A DNA stretch of 64,000 nt from Roseiflexus sp. (lineage in GTDB: Bacteria > Chloroflexota > Chloroflexia > Chloroflexales > Roseiflexaceae). The stretch's first letter is position 1; every line of letters begins with the position of its first letter. The position numbers were made by a program, and so were the translations under genes. The stretch spans positions 1 through 64,000 of the forward strand of contig JAGHYV010000013.1 in the NCBI GenBank assembly GCA_017743475.1, in the 5' to 3' direction. The notes below the pieces were generated by a model that was not told the DNA's origin, searched no databases, and worked only from the letters and a program-made list of their open reading frames with translations. Positions 9,301 to 19,828 of the stretch are shown in pieces.

Positions 9301-9431
9301 GCCAGGGTTCGCTCGATGGTGGTGACAACGCTCAGAATGCCCGCCTCAAGATTCGTTGCCTGAGACAGATCAACACAGAGTCGTTGAATAATATCTACAC
9401 TACTAATGTCAAGCGCGAGCGTTTGGTTCAT
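6378..9431 (-). CDS. Soluble multi-GAF/PAS sensor histidine kinase
   Basis: A 1017-residue protein without membrane spans. Approximate order: degenerate N-terminal GAF 10-135, GAF 150-300, GAF 325-480, coiled-coil 485-515, GAF 520-650, PAS 665-775, HisKA 785-850 and HATPase 890-1010. The phospho-accepting His lies in MIVHDLRSPLSGV. ATP-lid boxes are NLVSNAIKFSHRGG (N), DQGIGIAPGDRERIF (G1) and GGTGLGLAF (G2). GAF domains usually bind small molecules, cofactors or light-absorbing tetrapyrroles; which one applies here cannot be told. No response regulator is adjacent. The stop codon abuts the toxin remnant. Confidence 0.93.
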   Translation of the reverse strand: MNQTLALDISSVDIIQRLCVDLSQATNLEAGILSVVTTIERTLAPRNCQVTLLLAGEPRLLHGAGPVCMPDDTQRATLREGEVVVVSQSEAGTICFAPLRARRALIGWIYLIDPTWSPEHESLLRMIAGQSGPALALLGNIGRRDDQAAQLQTLNEIGRLISSAFDLTQLFTAIHAAVQRVVEAPTFLIALYDAQTEELEPVYLIHEGRPQPTNERWSKDVGLAGVVVRERQPLCVSDYVKECERRGLQPQMLDGRTPGPAWVGVPLIAHDRLIGVIALASSREGYVYRQEHVNLLMTIASHAAVALDRAWLYERAERQAQQLLVLNRIGRIITSSIDPQQVPDIILRQVTELLDAEESSLLLTDDHTGEMVFAYTTGQVGKRILGQRLPRGVGIAGYVATTGQSVIVNDVQSDERFYRSMDLSTGYTTRTLLAVPLRSVGGVEGVIEVLNRRDLRPFTVEDQRLLEALADYAVIALENARQFQKIDQALARRAQELARTNEQLQQHLRSLTALNAFGMAINTTLRSPHEILSMTARGIAEMTGAIGAMALLPDGEIMRPVVSIGLRMPLDDRLLSVVRRVIATGRPDTLPPDPEAPGRAPRCVVLIVPLRATQRTLGCVCVAYTNALPEPSDRETVILFASQAAVAIESIDLFMAVRTARDQMASILASTREGILLIDTDGTVAIANAALSDLTTLDAGVIHGLPIDTFLSRWFEAAAYETEECAALQRGIDDVLTGTAQFVAGELSGRSGQLRHLEWSVLRAQSSGDSHGGVLLVLRDITATKEAERMRQDLTHMIVHDLRSPLSGVMASIELMMRGVPGKLNDQQRHVLQIASTSAANMLDMINTLLDISRLEAGRMPLERCIGNIREIIHDSVQRLASLALDRAITIRTEVEEDVPNIYADIGLIGRVIQNLVSNAIKFSHRGGLVTVRAAVETADDGQLKVIVSVSDQGIGIAPGDRERIFAKFSQVGERRGGTGLGLAFCRQAIEAHGERIWVNSELGRGSTFFFTVPVAS

Positions 9432-9473
9432 GAACGGCGAATTTCATATCTGTGTACGTCTGTATTTACCGCT

Positions 9474-9502
9474 ATTTTACCAGAGGGCATTGCCAGGGGC
9501 AA
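9474..9502 (-). promoter_or_regulatory. Promoter of the multi-GAF histidine kinase
   Basis: On the minus strand TTGCCC (9497-9502) and TAAAAT (9474-9479) stand 17 bases apart. They lie about 43 bases before the kinase start at 9431, which is the expected distance for a short leader. Confidence 0.55.
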
Positions 9503-9524
9503 CAAGATGCAAGTGTTCGCATTT

Positions 9525-9592
9525 CTCCTGGGAGCGATGGCATCCTGCCCTTGCAGGCACGTGTCTTAATCCAGGTATGGAACAGTTACACG
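9525..9592 (+). repeat. Dispersed hairpin repeat, internally deleted copy
   Basis: The stretch begins ctcctgggagcgatggcatc and ends ccaggtatggaacagttac. Both ends match the minus strand of 48713..48815, where a longer version is present. The middle part, including the distal hairpin arm, is missing here. It lies in the divergent intergenic region between the kinase and mtnA. Confidence 0.65.
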
Positions 9593-9598
9593 ATGCCT

Positions 9599-9627
9599 TT
9601 GCGCGCACGTCGTATGCATGCTATACT
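9599..9627 (+). promoter_or_regulatory. Promoter of the mtnA-metK cluster
   Basis: TTGCGC at 9599-9604 and TATACT at 9622-9627 are 17 bases apart, with mtnA starting 37 bases downstream at 9665. This would drive at least mtnA, the MetE-like gene and the PfkB kinase, which are tightly packed. Confidence 0.6.
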
Positions 9628-9664
9628 CACGCATTGTGGTATGAAGACAATCCTGTTATGAACC

Positions 9665-10726
9665 ATGAGCGGTGCATTTCGTACAGTCTGGTGGGAAGAG
9701 GGTCAGGTCTGCCTGATCGATCAGCGTTTGCTGCCGAATGAAACGAGGATCGTGCGCTGCGCCACCGTCGAAGAGGTAGCCTGCGCCATCCGCACCATGC
9801 AGATCCGCGGCGCACCTGCTATCGGATGTGCTGCCGCATATGGTATGGCGCTCGCTGCATTTAGCGCTGCGCACGATGCTACTGGCGATAGTGCGCGCAT
9901 CTACGCCTGTCTGATGGAAGCGAAAGCGCTGCTTGACGCACAGCGTCCAACAGCGGTCAATCTCAGTTGGGCAACACGACGCATCCTGGAGCGCGCTCAA
10001 AGATTGAGCGATCCCTCGCCCGATGAAGTTGCACAGCGCGTGCTCGAAGAGGCGCATGCTATCCTGGCGGAAGATCTGGCGATGTGCCATGCGATCGGTC
10101 GTCATGGCGTCGCGTTGATACCGCCGCGTGGTCACGTGCTGACACACTGCAACGCTGGTGGGCTGGCAACTGCCGGTTACGGCACCGCGCTGGCACCTGT
10201 GCGCACTGCACACGAACAGGGTCGCCCGATCCATGTGTATGTCGATGAAACCCGTCCTTTTCTGCAAGGCGCACGACTGACCGCATGGGAATTGATCCAG
10301 GAGCGTATCCCGTTGACGCTGATCACCGATAACATGGCAGGATACTTTATGAAGCGCGGCGATATCGATTGTGTGATCGTCGGCGCCGACCGGATCGTTG
10401 CCAATGGCGACGTTGCTAACAAGATCGGCACCTATAGCCTGGCAGTGCTGGCGCGTGCGCATCGTATTCCATTCTACGTGGCTGCGCCGTCATCAACCAT
10501 CGATTGCTCCCTGCCGAATGGTGATGCAATTCCCATTGAAGAGCGCAGTTCTGACGAAGTAACGATGCTGTTCGGGCAAAGGATCGCGCCAGAAGGCGTG
10601 ATTGCCGCGCATCCGGCGTTTGATGTCACGCCTGCCGATCTGGTGACAGCGATCATCACCGAGTGCGGTGTGATCTATCCGCCGTTTGCAGGAGCGTTGC
10701 AGCGTGCAGGAATGGAACACCATTAG
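9665..10726 (+). CDS. mtnA: S-methyl-5-thioribose-1-phosphate isomerase
   Basis: A 353-residue enzyme converting methylthioribose-1-phosphate to methylthioribulose-1-phosphate in salvage of methylthioadenosine. The family signature is clear: MQIRGAPAIGCAAAYGMALA (residues 45-64), THCNAGGLATAGYGTAL with catalytic Cys162, and GADRIVANGDVANKIGTYSL with catalytic Asp242. PSSTID near residue 277 is also typical. No other salvage genes (mtnP, mtnK, mtnB-D) are next to it, so the remaining pathway is elsewhere or incomplete. The gap to the next gene is three bases, indicating an operon with the methyl-cycle genes. Confidence 0.95.
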   Translation: MSGAFRTVWWEEGQVCLIDQRLLPNETRIVRCATVEEVACAIRTMQIRGAPAIGCAAAYGMALAAFSAAHDATGDSARIYACLMEAKALLDAQRPTAVNLSWATRRILERAQRLSDPSPDEVAQRVLEEAHAILAEDLAMCHAIGRHGVALIPPRGHVLTHCNAGGLATAGYGTALAPVRTAHEQGRPIHVYVDETRPFLQGARLTAWELIQERIPLTLITDNMAGYFMKRGDIDCVIVGADRIVANGDVANKIGTYSLAVLARAHRIPFYVAAPSSTIDCSLPNGDAIPIEERSSDEVTMLFGQRIAPEGVIAAHPAFDVTPADLVTAIITECGVIYPPFAGALQRAGMEHH

Positions 10727-10729
10727 CGT

Positions 10730-11770
10730 ATGCCGCTGCCTTTTCAACCGGCTTGTTTACCGTTGTTACTTGGCGCTTTGCCACACCGCAGTGCGGCACA
10801 GGCGCTTGATATATCGCGGCGGTATGCCGGTGTATTGCTAGCCTGGCCTCAACTGCCGCAGCGCAGTTTTCGTGAACATTGTCTGGTGCAGAGCATTATC
10901 GGGTTTCCCGGATTGGTCGTCGACGCAGCGGCACATCGGGTTTATGTTGATCATAATGAGGCGGAGCGTCAGATTGACACGCTCCTGCTGGCATACCTGG
11001 AACACACGATCAGCTATGCTGCGCTCAGCGCCGATGATGCCGCTGGACTTGCCGAAATAGTGCGTGTTGGCGGTGGACGTGACCTGCGCGCTGTCAAGGG
11101 ACAGATCCTTGGCCCAATCAGCGTGGCGCTGCAACTTACTGATGAGCACGATCAACCGTTGATCTATGACGATATGTTGTTCGACGCAATTGCGCAGATG
11201 CTGCGCTTACGCGTGGCATGGCAAGAATTGCGGCTTAGTGAGGTTGCGCCGACGACAATCATGTGCATCGATGAACCACTGCTTGAAGCGACGACCTTAC
11301 CATTCTTTCCCCACGATTGGGACCGTGTTGTTGGACAGATTGAAGAGGTGCTGGCGGGTATCAACGGATGCCGCGCTCTCTATACGTGTGGCATGGTCGA
11401 CCTGCGTCGGTTGATGCAAACGTCGGTCGAATTGCTGATCGCCGATAGTGTCGCATATCGGCATCTGAGCGAATCGGATGGCGAAGAATTGATAGCATTC
11501 CTTGACCGTGGCGGCATGGTCGGGGTTGGAATCGTCCCTGCCACTGCGGAGCAACTGGCTCAGGCGTCAGTCGAGTCACTTTTCGATAAGTTTATTGCAT
11601 TTCTGAGAGTTCTTGAGTCACATGGCGTCGCGCGCGATCAATTCCTGCAACGGGCACTGATAACGCCAGAGCAGTCGCTTGGTGTGCTTGATATTGCCAG
11701 CGCCGAACGTGCGCTACACTTGATCGCCGGGGTGTCGCGGCGAATCCGTGAGGAATTTGCACTGATCTGA
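10730..11770 (+). CDS. MetE/UROD-like TIM-barrel protein, possible methyltransferase relative
   Basis: A 346-residue protein resembling the C-terminal barrel of cobalamin-independent methionine synthase. Support comes from VKGQILGPISVALQL (residues 122-136), MCIDEPLLEA (178-187), RALYTCGMVDLRRLMQ (215-230) and GMVGVGIVPAT (262-272). In Zn-dependent relatives a His and Cys precede Gly at the place of YTCG (218-221), and a Cys occurs in the ITP-x-C segment, which here reads ITPEQS (311-316). The zinc site therefore looks incomplete. The setting between mtnA and the AdoMet-cycle genes points to methionine or methyl transfer, but the reaction cannot be assigned. Confidence 0.65.
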   Translation: MPLPFQPACLPLLLGALPHRSAAQALDISRRYAGVLLAWPQLPQRSFREHCLVQSIIGFPGLVVDAAAHRVYVDHNEAERQIDTLLLAYLEHTISYAALSADDAAGLAEIVRVGGGRDLRAVKGQILGPISVALQLTDEHDQPLIYDDMLFDAIAQMLRLRVAWQELRLSEVAPTTIMCIDEPLLEATTLPFFPHDWDRVVGQIEEVLAGINGCRALYTCGMVDLRRLMQTSVELLIADSVAYRHLSESDGEELIAFLDRGGMVGVGIVPATAEQLAQASVESLFDKFIAFLRVLESHGVARDQFLQRALITPEQSLGVLDIASAERALHLIAGVSRRIREEFALI

Positions 11771-11781
11771 CAGGTGTGTCT

Positions 11782-14129
<2,348 letters not shown>

Positions 14130-14140
14130 ACGAGGAACCT

Positions 14141-15358
14141 ATGTCAACATCATTCATGAAATCGCCGCGCCTCTTCTTCACCTCAGAGTCAGTGACGGAG
14201 GGGCATCCAGACAAAATCTGCGATCAGGTGTCAGACGCAGTGCTTGACGCTTTTCTGACGCACGACCCGCGTGCGCGTGTTGCCTGCGAAACGGCAACCA
14301 CCACAGGTCTGATTGTCGTTATCGGCGAGGTAACCTACGAGCGGGGATACATCCCAATTGAGGAGATCGTTCGCAAGACGGTCAAGGAAATCGGATATAC
14401 TGATGCTTCGTATGGTTTTGACGCCGATACCTGCGGCGTGATGGTCGCCATTCACGGTCAGTCGCCCGATATTGCTCAGGGGGTTGATCGTGCGCTCGAA
14501 GTGCGCGGCGATGGGTTTGTGACCGATGAGGAGGTCGCAACAATCGGTGCGGGCGACCAGGGGATGATGTTTGGGTTTGCGTGCAGAGAAACGCCTGAGT
14601 TGATGCCTCTGCCAATAGCACTGGCGCATCGCATCGGTCGCCGCCTCGCCCGATTGCGAAAGGAAGGCGTGTTGCCGTATCTGCGCCCCGATGGCAAGAG
14701 CCAGGTGACGGTCGAGTATTCGTATGGGCGTCCAGTGCGTGTTGATACAGTGCTGGTCAGTAATCAGCATGCGCCTGACGTAACCCAGGATCAGATTCGC
14801 CACGACATTATTCACCAGGTGATCCATGCCGTCATTCCGCCGGAATTGATCGATGAGAACACGAAGTACTACGTCAACCCGACCGGACGCTTTGTGGTGG
14901 GCGGACCAATGGGTGATAGCGGTCTCACCGGTCGCAAGATCATCGTTGATACCTACGGCGGGATGGCTCGCCACGGTGGAGGTGCATTTTCAGGCAAAGA
15001 TCCGACCAAGGTTGATCGTTCCGCTGCCTATGCGTGTCGCTGGGTCGCCAAAAATGTGGTAGCAGCCGGTCTTGCGGATCGTTTCGAGATCCAGGTGGCA
15101 TACGCGATTGGCGTTGCGCATCCGTTGTCGATAAGTATCGAATGCTTTGGCACCAACAAGGTCTCCGAAGAGACCATCCTCAGACTGATCAATGAGCATT
15201 TTGACCTGCGCCCCGGTGCGATCATCCGTGACCTGCGCCTGCGTCGTCCGATTTATCGCCCGACGGCGGCATACGGGCATTTCGGACGCGACGATATCGA
15301 TGCCCCCTGGGAGCAGACAGACCGCGCCGAAGCACTGCGGCGTGCGGCGGGGTTGTAG
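14141..15358 (+). CDS. metK: S-adenosylmethionine synthetase
   Basis: A 405-residue enzyme forming AdoMet from methionine and ATP. Conserved pieces are [20 protein letters not shown] (residues about 12-31), the ATP-binding [12 protein letters not shown], the Mg and K sites around [20 protein letters not shown], and the P-loop [19 protein letters not shown]. The C-terminal YGHFGR is normal. With ahcY, the kinase and mtnA it forms a compact set that makes AdoMet and recycles both of its main by-products. Confidence 0.97.
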   Translation: MSTSFMKSPRLFFTSESVTEGHPDKICDQVSDAVLDAFLTHDPRARVACETATTTGLIVVIGEVTYERGYIPIEEIVRKTVKEIGYTDASYGFDADTCGVMVAIHGQSPDIAQGVDRALEVRGDGFVTDEEVATIGAGDQGMMFGFACRETPELMPLPIALAHRIGRRLARLRKEGVLPYLRPDGKSQVTVEYSYGRPVRVDTVLVSNQHAPDVTQDQIRHDIIHQVIHAVIPPELIDENTKYYVNPTGRFVVGGPMGDSGLTGRKIIVDTYGGMARHGGGAFSGKDPTKVDRSAAYACRWVAKNVVAAGLADRFEIQVAYAIGVAHPLSISIECFGTNKVSEETILRLINEHFDLRPGAIIRDLRLRRPIYRPTAAYGHFGRDDIDAPWEQTDRAEALRRAAGL

Positions 15359-15540
15359 GAAGTACCAGGATGATATTCTTTCACCTGCCCTCGAAGGCGA
15401 AAGTGACAATCATTTGGGTGCGCCATGTCCGCAGGGCGCTGCTAGCGGTGACTATGTGACCTTTACCATTGGGTAGGCAGGTGCTGGGAAGGTTCCATAC
15501 TCGCCGCTGCACCTTTGCATCGGATCGATGCAAGGGAGTG

Positions 15541-16007
15541 CGTATGCGCCTTTTCAATCGTCCAGACCGCACGGCGCTCGCTGAAGGCTTTTCGCACCAA
15601 TTTTCTGTTCCTGATCTCCGACGGCGTGTATCCGCCGCATCGACAGCAGCGGCTGTGCCAGTGGTGTCAGAAAGTCCGACTGGATTGGGCGCAAGCCCGA
15701 GTATTCGTCGCGCCAGGGGCGACGGCATTCCTCCAGAGCGTTATCCAGCGCAGCGTGAACAAAGGCGTTATTGCGCTGGAAGAAGTGCAGAACCTGCACC
15801 GTCTATGGCAGTGTCTGGGATTACCAGAGGATGTCGAACCGATGGCGCGCCTGTATGAACCTGGTTGAGCACAAAATCGAGCATCTGCTGATCGAGCGCG
15901 CTATATATCTGAGCGAGGAACGGGTCATCCAGCGCCTGATAGAGCAGATTGGCGCGTATCATCTCCCAAAGGATTGCGAGAAGCGCCTTCAGCATCTTTT
16001 GCAATAG
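15541..16007 (+). pseudogene. Possible frameshifted helical protein gene, family unknown
   Basis: No intact gene fills the 1.1 kb between metK and the tRNA. Two open frames look as if they belonged together. One (ending at 15868) reads FLFLISDGVYPPHRQQRLCQ and VNKGVIALEEVQNLHRLWQ. The other (to 16007) reads LVEHKIEHLLIERAIYLSEE and RVIQRLIEQIGAYHLPKDCE. They switch near 15860 (MARLYE to LVEHK). Whether they formed one protein is an inference from amino-acid character alone. The start near 15541 is uncertain. The stretches 15359-15540 and 16008-16429 show nothing I can support. Confidence 0.25.
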
Positions 16008-16429
16008 CAGCATACGTATGCCCGATTGATGGCTGGCATACTGCCGGTTATTGTGGCACCTATCGACCTGCCAGACGGCGAAGTGTGTCACGATGACCGC
16101 GAGATTTCGTTTATCGAGGCCCAGCGCAGCCGCACGTCACTCAGGAACCGGCTACCTGGCAGTGACGTGCAGGCGGGTCGTAACGCTGGCGCCGCAGGGT
16201 GGCAACGCAACGTACTGGCACGATATTTGCCAGTATCCAGTTGCATGCCGACAGTGCCGTGCAGGTCGTGATGGCGACGTCTAACCTGATCCTGTACTGC
16301 GACGAACTACAGTATGTCGCCACTCTACTCATCGGCTCGTTGCGACATTATACGCAGCGTACTGTCCCTCCGCCTACTCCGAACAAGCGTCTCAGTCCGA
16401 GAGCGTGGTTGGTATACGTAGGCAAAACT

Positions 16430-16459
16430 AAAGCGCGGAACCTAATTGTTCCGCGCTTT
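16430..16459 (-). terminator. Hairpin terminator downstream of tRNA-Thr
   Basis: A perfect 11-bp inverted repeat (aaagcgcggaa, 16430-16440, with ttccgcgcttt, 16449-16459) encloses an 8-base loop. On the minus strand it lies 12 bases after the tRNA end and is followed by tttagttttg, so it can act as a rho-independent terminator. Confidence 0.7.
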
Positions 16460-16471
16460 GGTGTCTATCTC

Positions 16472-16546
16472 TGGAGCCGATGGTCGGATTCGAACCGACG
16501 GCCTGCTGTTTACGAAACAGCTGCTCTACCGCTGAGCTACACCGGC
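16472..16546 (-). tRNA. tRNA-Thr (anticodon CGT)
   Basis: The 75-base minus-strand sequence folds into a cloverleaf. Acceptor arms are GCCGGTG and CATCGGC. The D-arm contains AGCTCAGCGGTAGAGCA, the anticodon stem is GCTGT/ACAGC with loop TTCGTAA, and the T-arm is CGTCGGTTCGAATCCGACC-like with the usual TTCGAATC. CCA is encoded in the DNA (16472-16474). Anticodon CGT reads ACG threonine codons. Confidence 0.96.
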
Positions 16547-16564
16547 CTATCCTCAACGCTACCT

Positions 16565-16593
16565 ATTGTAGCATAGAGCGCATCAGGACGCAA
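16565..16593 (-). promoter_or_regulatory. Promoter of tRNA-Thr
   Basis: Minus-strand TTGCGT (16588-16593) and TACAAT (16565-16570) are 17 bases apart and 18 bases upstream of the mature tRNA end, as expected for a short tRNA leader. Confidence 0.65.
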
Positions 16594-16696
16594 GCCAGAA
16601 ATACCGGTCTGGCAGTGCGTCGCTATTGGTATACACCTGATGATGCGCCTTTTCTATGGGCACAAACGATAGTCAAAGCAAAAATTGCACACAGTC

Positions 16697-17272
16697 TCAT
16701 CTGATCGTCCACGTGCCTGCCATGATCTGGCGCAACATCCATTCCTGGAGCACTGCGCGGCATTGCAGGCACTCCAGGTCGTTTATCAGCGCTGCGATCT
16801 GGTCCACGGTGCAGGAAACGGAACGATAGATCAACGAATGATCGATAGCTGCGTCATCGTTGATTGTGGCAATAACGCCGAACAGCAACTGGTTCGAGAA
16901 CGAACTGTTGGTGATCCATCCCTGCTCGTTGAGCAGTGCCAGCGTCGCAATCGTCTCCGGTACAATACCGAGTTCGCGCTGCATGATCTGCGGTGCCATC
17001 TCAAGAGGCACTGTGCCGGATGGAACGCGACCGCCTGGCAGGTCGAGCGTCATCCGCCCGACGCCGGGACGGAACTGGGGATGCGGCAGCAGCACCTGCG
17101 CACGCCAGATCGGGATCACAATCACCGATGGCACACGCTCAACGCGCCAGTAGTCCAGTTCTCTGCCGAGATCGTCGGTCCAGCGCTCTGCGACCATCCG
17201 CACCCACGGCGATGCGATGGCGACGATTTCTGCGATGCGCTGCCAGGGGCGCGGTGGTGATGGTTCAGTCAT
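16697..17272 (-). CDS. Nudix-fold protein with a degenerate Nudix box
   Basis: A 191-residue protein with the beta-strand pattern of ADP-ribose-type Nudix hydrolases: LDYWRVERVPSVIVIPI, then FRPGVGRMTLDLPGGRVPSG. The Nudix helix that follows reads APQIMQRELGIV where an active enzyme has the R-E-x2-E-E metal-binding arrangement. Only one R-E pair is kept, so catalysis is doubtful. Such proteins may be ligand-binding regulators or relics. The gene stands between the tRNA promoter and a 370-base non-coding gap and has no obvious operon partner. Confidence 0.6.
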   Translation of the reverse strand: MTEPSPPRPWQRIAEIVAIASPWVRMVAERWTDDLGRELDYWRVERVPSVIVIPIWRAQVLLPHPQFRPGVGRMTLDLPGGRVPSGTVPLEMAPQIMQRELGIVPETIATLALLNEQGWITNSSFSNQLLFGVIATINDDAAIDHSLIYRSVSCTVDQIAALINDLECLQCRAVLQEWMLRQIMAGTWTIR

Positions 17273-17646
17273 AGGACTCCTCTGCCAGTCGATCTGTCGT
17301 TGTACTGGTAGTGTTCCATTTCGGGAACTGCACTGCTGATTCTACGCTATCTTGCGGGTTGTGGGGCATCGATTCACTTTGAGTTGCACGTCACGATCAC
17401 GCTAAGACGCAGTAGCCAGCGATTATCTTTGAGTCACTCGTCGGGCAGCATCCACCGCTCTGTGCTTTGCCGTCCATCTCGATCCGACCAGCGGAGCTGC
17501 ACGAAGCGAAGAGTGCATGATTTCAGCCCGACGCCGAATCCTTAGGCTGCGCGGCGATCTTCTGCCTGACACGCATGTGGACTGTCAGGAGTCACTCATC
17601 GCTGTCAAATGCCTGTCCATACGCGACGATCTGTAGGATCGTCTCT
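17273..17646. other. Intergenic region without recognisable gene
   Basis: No intact gene is seen. On the minus strand a short open stretch ending near 17430 reads LRFVQLRWSDRDGRQSTERW followed by MLPDE and a stop. It could be the end of a lost gene, because an in-frame stop occurs only about 40 codons upstream. No promoter or hairpin stands out. Confidence 0.3.
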
Positions 17647-18159
17647 TTAACGGCGGAGATCGTGCGTGGCGGGATCAGAATGAATGATGGACAGAAAGAA
17701 GTAGGTGACGCTCAAGCGTTCTGTGAGGCTGTCTGCCCGATGACGAACAACTTCGAGATGCGGCAGCGGTCTCTGCTTCAGGAAGATCGCGTCGATGGGA
17801 TGCCAGCGTGCATCCAGATACACACGCTCATAGAACAGTTCGTTTCTTCCCAACGCGACGCATACTGGCGGGGTGGGATGGCGCATACGTTCGATGGAGA
17901 ACCAGTTGATCAGATAGACCGGCAGACTCAGCATACCACCCGCGATGGCGCCAGCGAGGGTTCCAACCAGGACACTCGCTGCCGCCTCGGCCAGATCCCC
18001 GCTTTCGGTCATTCCTACCATCACGCCTAAGAGAAACCCGGTCACGCCGAACATGATGGGCAGACATCCGTAGGGCTGAGAGTCGCTGCGCATGCGTTCA
18101 TAGAAATACTGGTGCACCCGTTGCCGTTCTTCTGGCGTATACACCCACGCCACGAGCAC
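17647..18159 (-). CDS. Membrane protein of unknown function
   Basis: A 170-residue protein starting at GTG 18159. Residues about 33-50 (LPIMFGVTGFLLGVMVGM) and 60-85 (ASVLVGTLAGAIAGGMLSLP, then VYLINWF) are hydrophobic and probably form two spans. The rest is soluble, with ALGRNELFYERVYLDARWHP and a C-terminal hydrophobic patch. No family is recognised. It starts 9 bases after the restored end of the zinc-ribbon gene, and both follow the VKOR gene, so all three probably formed one operon. The other two are broken, so this gene may also be on its way out. Confidence 0.5.
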   Translation of the reverse strand: MLVAWVYTPEERQRVHQYFYERMRSDSQPYGCLPIMFGVTGFLLGVMVGMTESGDLAEAAASVLVGTLAGAIAGGMLSLPVYLINWFSIERMRHPTPPVCVALGRNELFYERVYLDARWHPIDAIFLKQRPLPHLEVVRHRADSLTERLSVTYFFLSIIHSDPATHDLRR

Positions 18160-18168
18160 GCAATCGCC

Positions 18169-18547
18169 CTACAGAAACTCCGACCCCCGACACCGATTGA
18201 TCCATCCTCCGACCCCGAAGAGCAGCGCTGTAGTCAGGAAGGTTATGCCGAATCACGCCTAGTGCATAGAGATATTCGGTACTGCCGCTTATGGCAACGG
18301 CGCCTATTCCGACAACAACGCACAATGCTGCCAGCGCCCCCAGAGTCAAGGACGCTTCGGCGTGAGGCTGCCTGAACGATTGGGCATAGGCGCGGATTTC
18401 TGGCAAAGCCTGAGATGATGGCGGTTGTGCGAGCGCTTGAGTGGAGTGTTCTCCGGCGAATGACTCTTCTGGCAATAATGTGCCGCATGACTGGCAAAAG
18501 CGCGCTTCTGGCGACTGGAGCGCATCACAGGACAGACAGGTGCGCAT
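18169..18547 (-). pseudogene. Zinc-ribbon membrane protein gene with a frameshift
   Basis: The N-terminus is a classical double CxxC zinc ribbon: MRTCLSCDALQSPEARFCQS and CGTLLPEE. A linker and a hydrophobic segment (LGALAALCVVVGIGAVAI) follow. After YLYALGVI the frame turns into a basic, low-quality sequence that runs over the next gene. Skipping the base at about 18250 gives GITFLTTALLFGVGGWINRC then RGSEFL and a stop at 18169-18171. This adds a second membrane span and ends just before the next start codon. One extra base is therefore likely. Confidence 0.65.
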
Positions 18548-18562
18548 CGATGAGGGAATGCT

Positions 18563-19584
18563 TCACCTTCGGGCCTGCCAGCGTGATGTCGAACGCTGGC
18601 AGTACGGCATGCTGAGCCACAACAGCCCTGTCATAATGATCGCCGACGTCAGACACCGTAGACAGGTAGCCCTGATAACGAACGGTTCGAGAAAGGTGAG
18701 ATAGATTACAGCGTGCCGATCAACGCCAGCACTGGCAACAGCAGGGCAGCGCGCTTGCTAGATGTGCCAGGCAGGAGATGCGCTACAATCCACACGATCA
18801 GGATCGTGCCATATCCTGCAACACCTGCCGCGCCAACCGGAATAATGCCGAAGAGCTGCGCGAATTCACTCTGCTGCACCGTCTGACAGTCGCCCACCGG
18901 TCCGCATATCGCCGGAGCGCCGGTTGTTTCGATGAAGGTCAGATACGCTGCCACTGCCATGCCGCCAATCGCCAGCAATGGGATTGACCGGTCACGACGG
19001 CAGGTGAGTGGTTTACCCAGACGTGACCAGGTGATACCAGCCCACATAACAGTGAGCAGCATGCCGATCAGCACGACTACGGCAAGCGCATTGGCTGGCA
19101 GGTCGCGCAGGAAGGGCAGGGTTTCGGCGGTGGCGGATGGTAGCAGCGCCGCCGGAGCACTCGTTGGCACAGCGGCAAGCAGGTCTGCCAGACCGGGAAG
19201 CGGGGGCCAGTCGCTGCCGCCACGCGCCAGGAGCGTTTCGATCAGACCTGGCAGGCGTCGTGGGATTTCGACAGAACCGACCAGTGCTGTATCGCCGATA
19301 ATCATTGTCGGAACGCTGCGCCGCGCTTCGGGAATGGCGTATCCAACGATCGCCTCATGGTAAATCGCCTTACCCTGCGCCTGATCGACATCGAGCATCA
19401 GGATCTGCAACTGATCGCCAAATCGCTACTGCAGGGGCGGCAGGTGCTTGCCGATAACGATGTGGCAATGACTGCAGCGTGGAGAGTAGAACAGCACAGC
19501 ACGGACTGTTGCAGCTGCGAATGCGGAAGACATCCCTGCCATCAGCGTGAAGATGAGCGCGCATAGCGACAAAAAGCTACGCAT
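18563..19584 (-). pseudogene. Thioredoxin-like/VKOR fusion gene with amber codon and frameshift
   Basis: The gene begins at ATG 19584 behind aaggag, with a signal peptide (MRSFLSLCALIFTLMAG...) and a thioredoxin-type active site, FYSPRCSHCH (Cys37 and Cys40). Codon 53 is TAG (19426-19428); the same frame then continues as RFGDQLQILMLDVDQAQG into the rest of the domain. The VKOR part has AAYLTFIETTGAPAICGPVG and DCQTVQQSEFAQLFGI, the loop cysteines of this family. That frame stops at 18706. The other frame continues AVIYLTFLEPFVIRATCLRC then LTSAIIMTGLLWLS, holding the C-x2-C of VKOR, to TGA 18563-18565. An intact protein would oxidise disulfide-forming partners in the cell envelope. Confidence 0.85.
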
Positions 19585-19651
19585 GGCAATCTCCTTTACT
19601 GGTTGCCAGCCTGATTGTACGTCGAAACGCCAAGTGCGCGGGGGAAGTATC

Positions 19652-19740
19652 AAGAACTGAGAGCTGAGAACTGAGAACCAGGAACCAGGAATTGAGAACT
19701 GAGAACCAAGAACTGAGAACCAAGAATTGAGAACTGAAAT
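19652..19740 (+). repeat. Tandem array of gagaactgagaacca-type repeats
   Basis: The region consists of near-copies of 7- to 15-base units (agaactgagagctgagaact, gagaaccaggaaccagga and variants). Its reverse complement, ttctcagttctcagttcctg, is the same sequence type seen at 35470-35518 and 53308-53342. It sits upstream of the VKOR gene. Confidence 0.85.
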
Positions 19741-19828
19741 TTGTGCGCGTATGTAAAGAACCACGCACCTGGTACGGTGTGGTTCAATAATTCCGCATAT
19801 TGCTGTTGAGTCTTGTATAGATAAGTCC

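Noticed and set aside
16026-16289. Open frames between the possible pseudogene and the tRNA
   Set aside because: Two short frames (ending 16271 and 16284) are Arg/Cys-rich with no ribosome site or recognisable motif.
19426-19428. TAG in the VKOR gene as a recoded amino acid (pyrrolysine or read-through)
   Set aside because: A second lesion (frameshift near 18706) in the same gene and the broken neighbour favour simple decay; no pyl genes are seen.
19652-19740. CRISPR array
   Set aside because: Units are 7-15 bases, adjacent and degenerate; there are no unique spacers and no cas genes.
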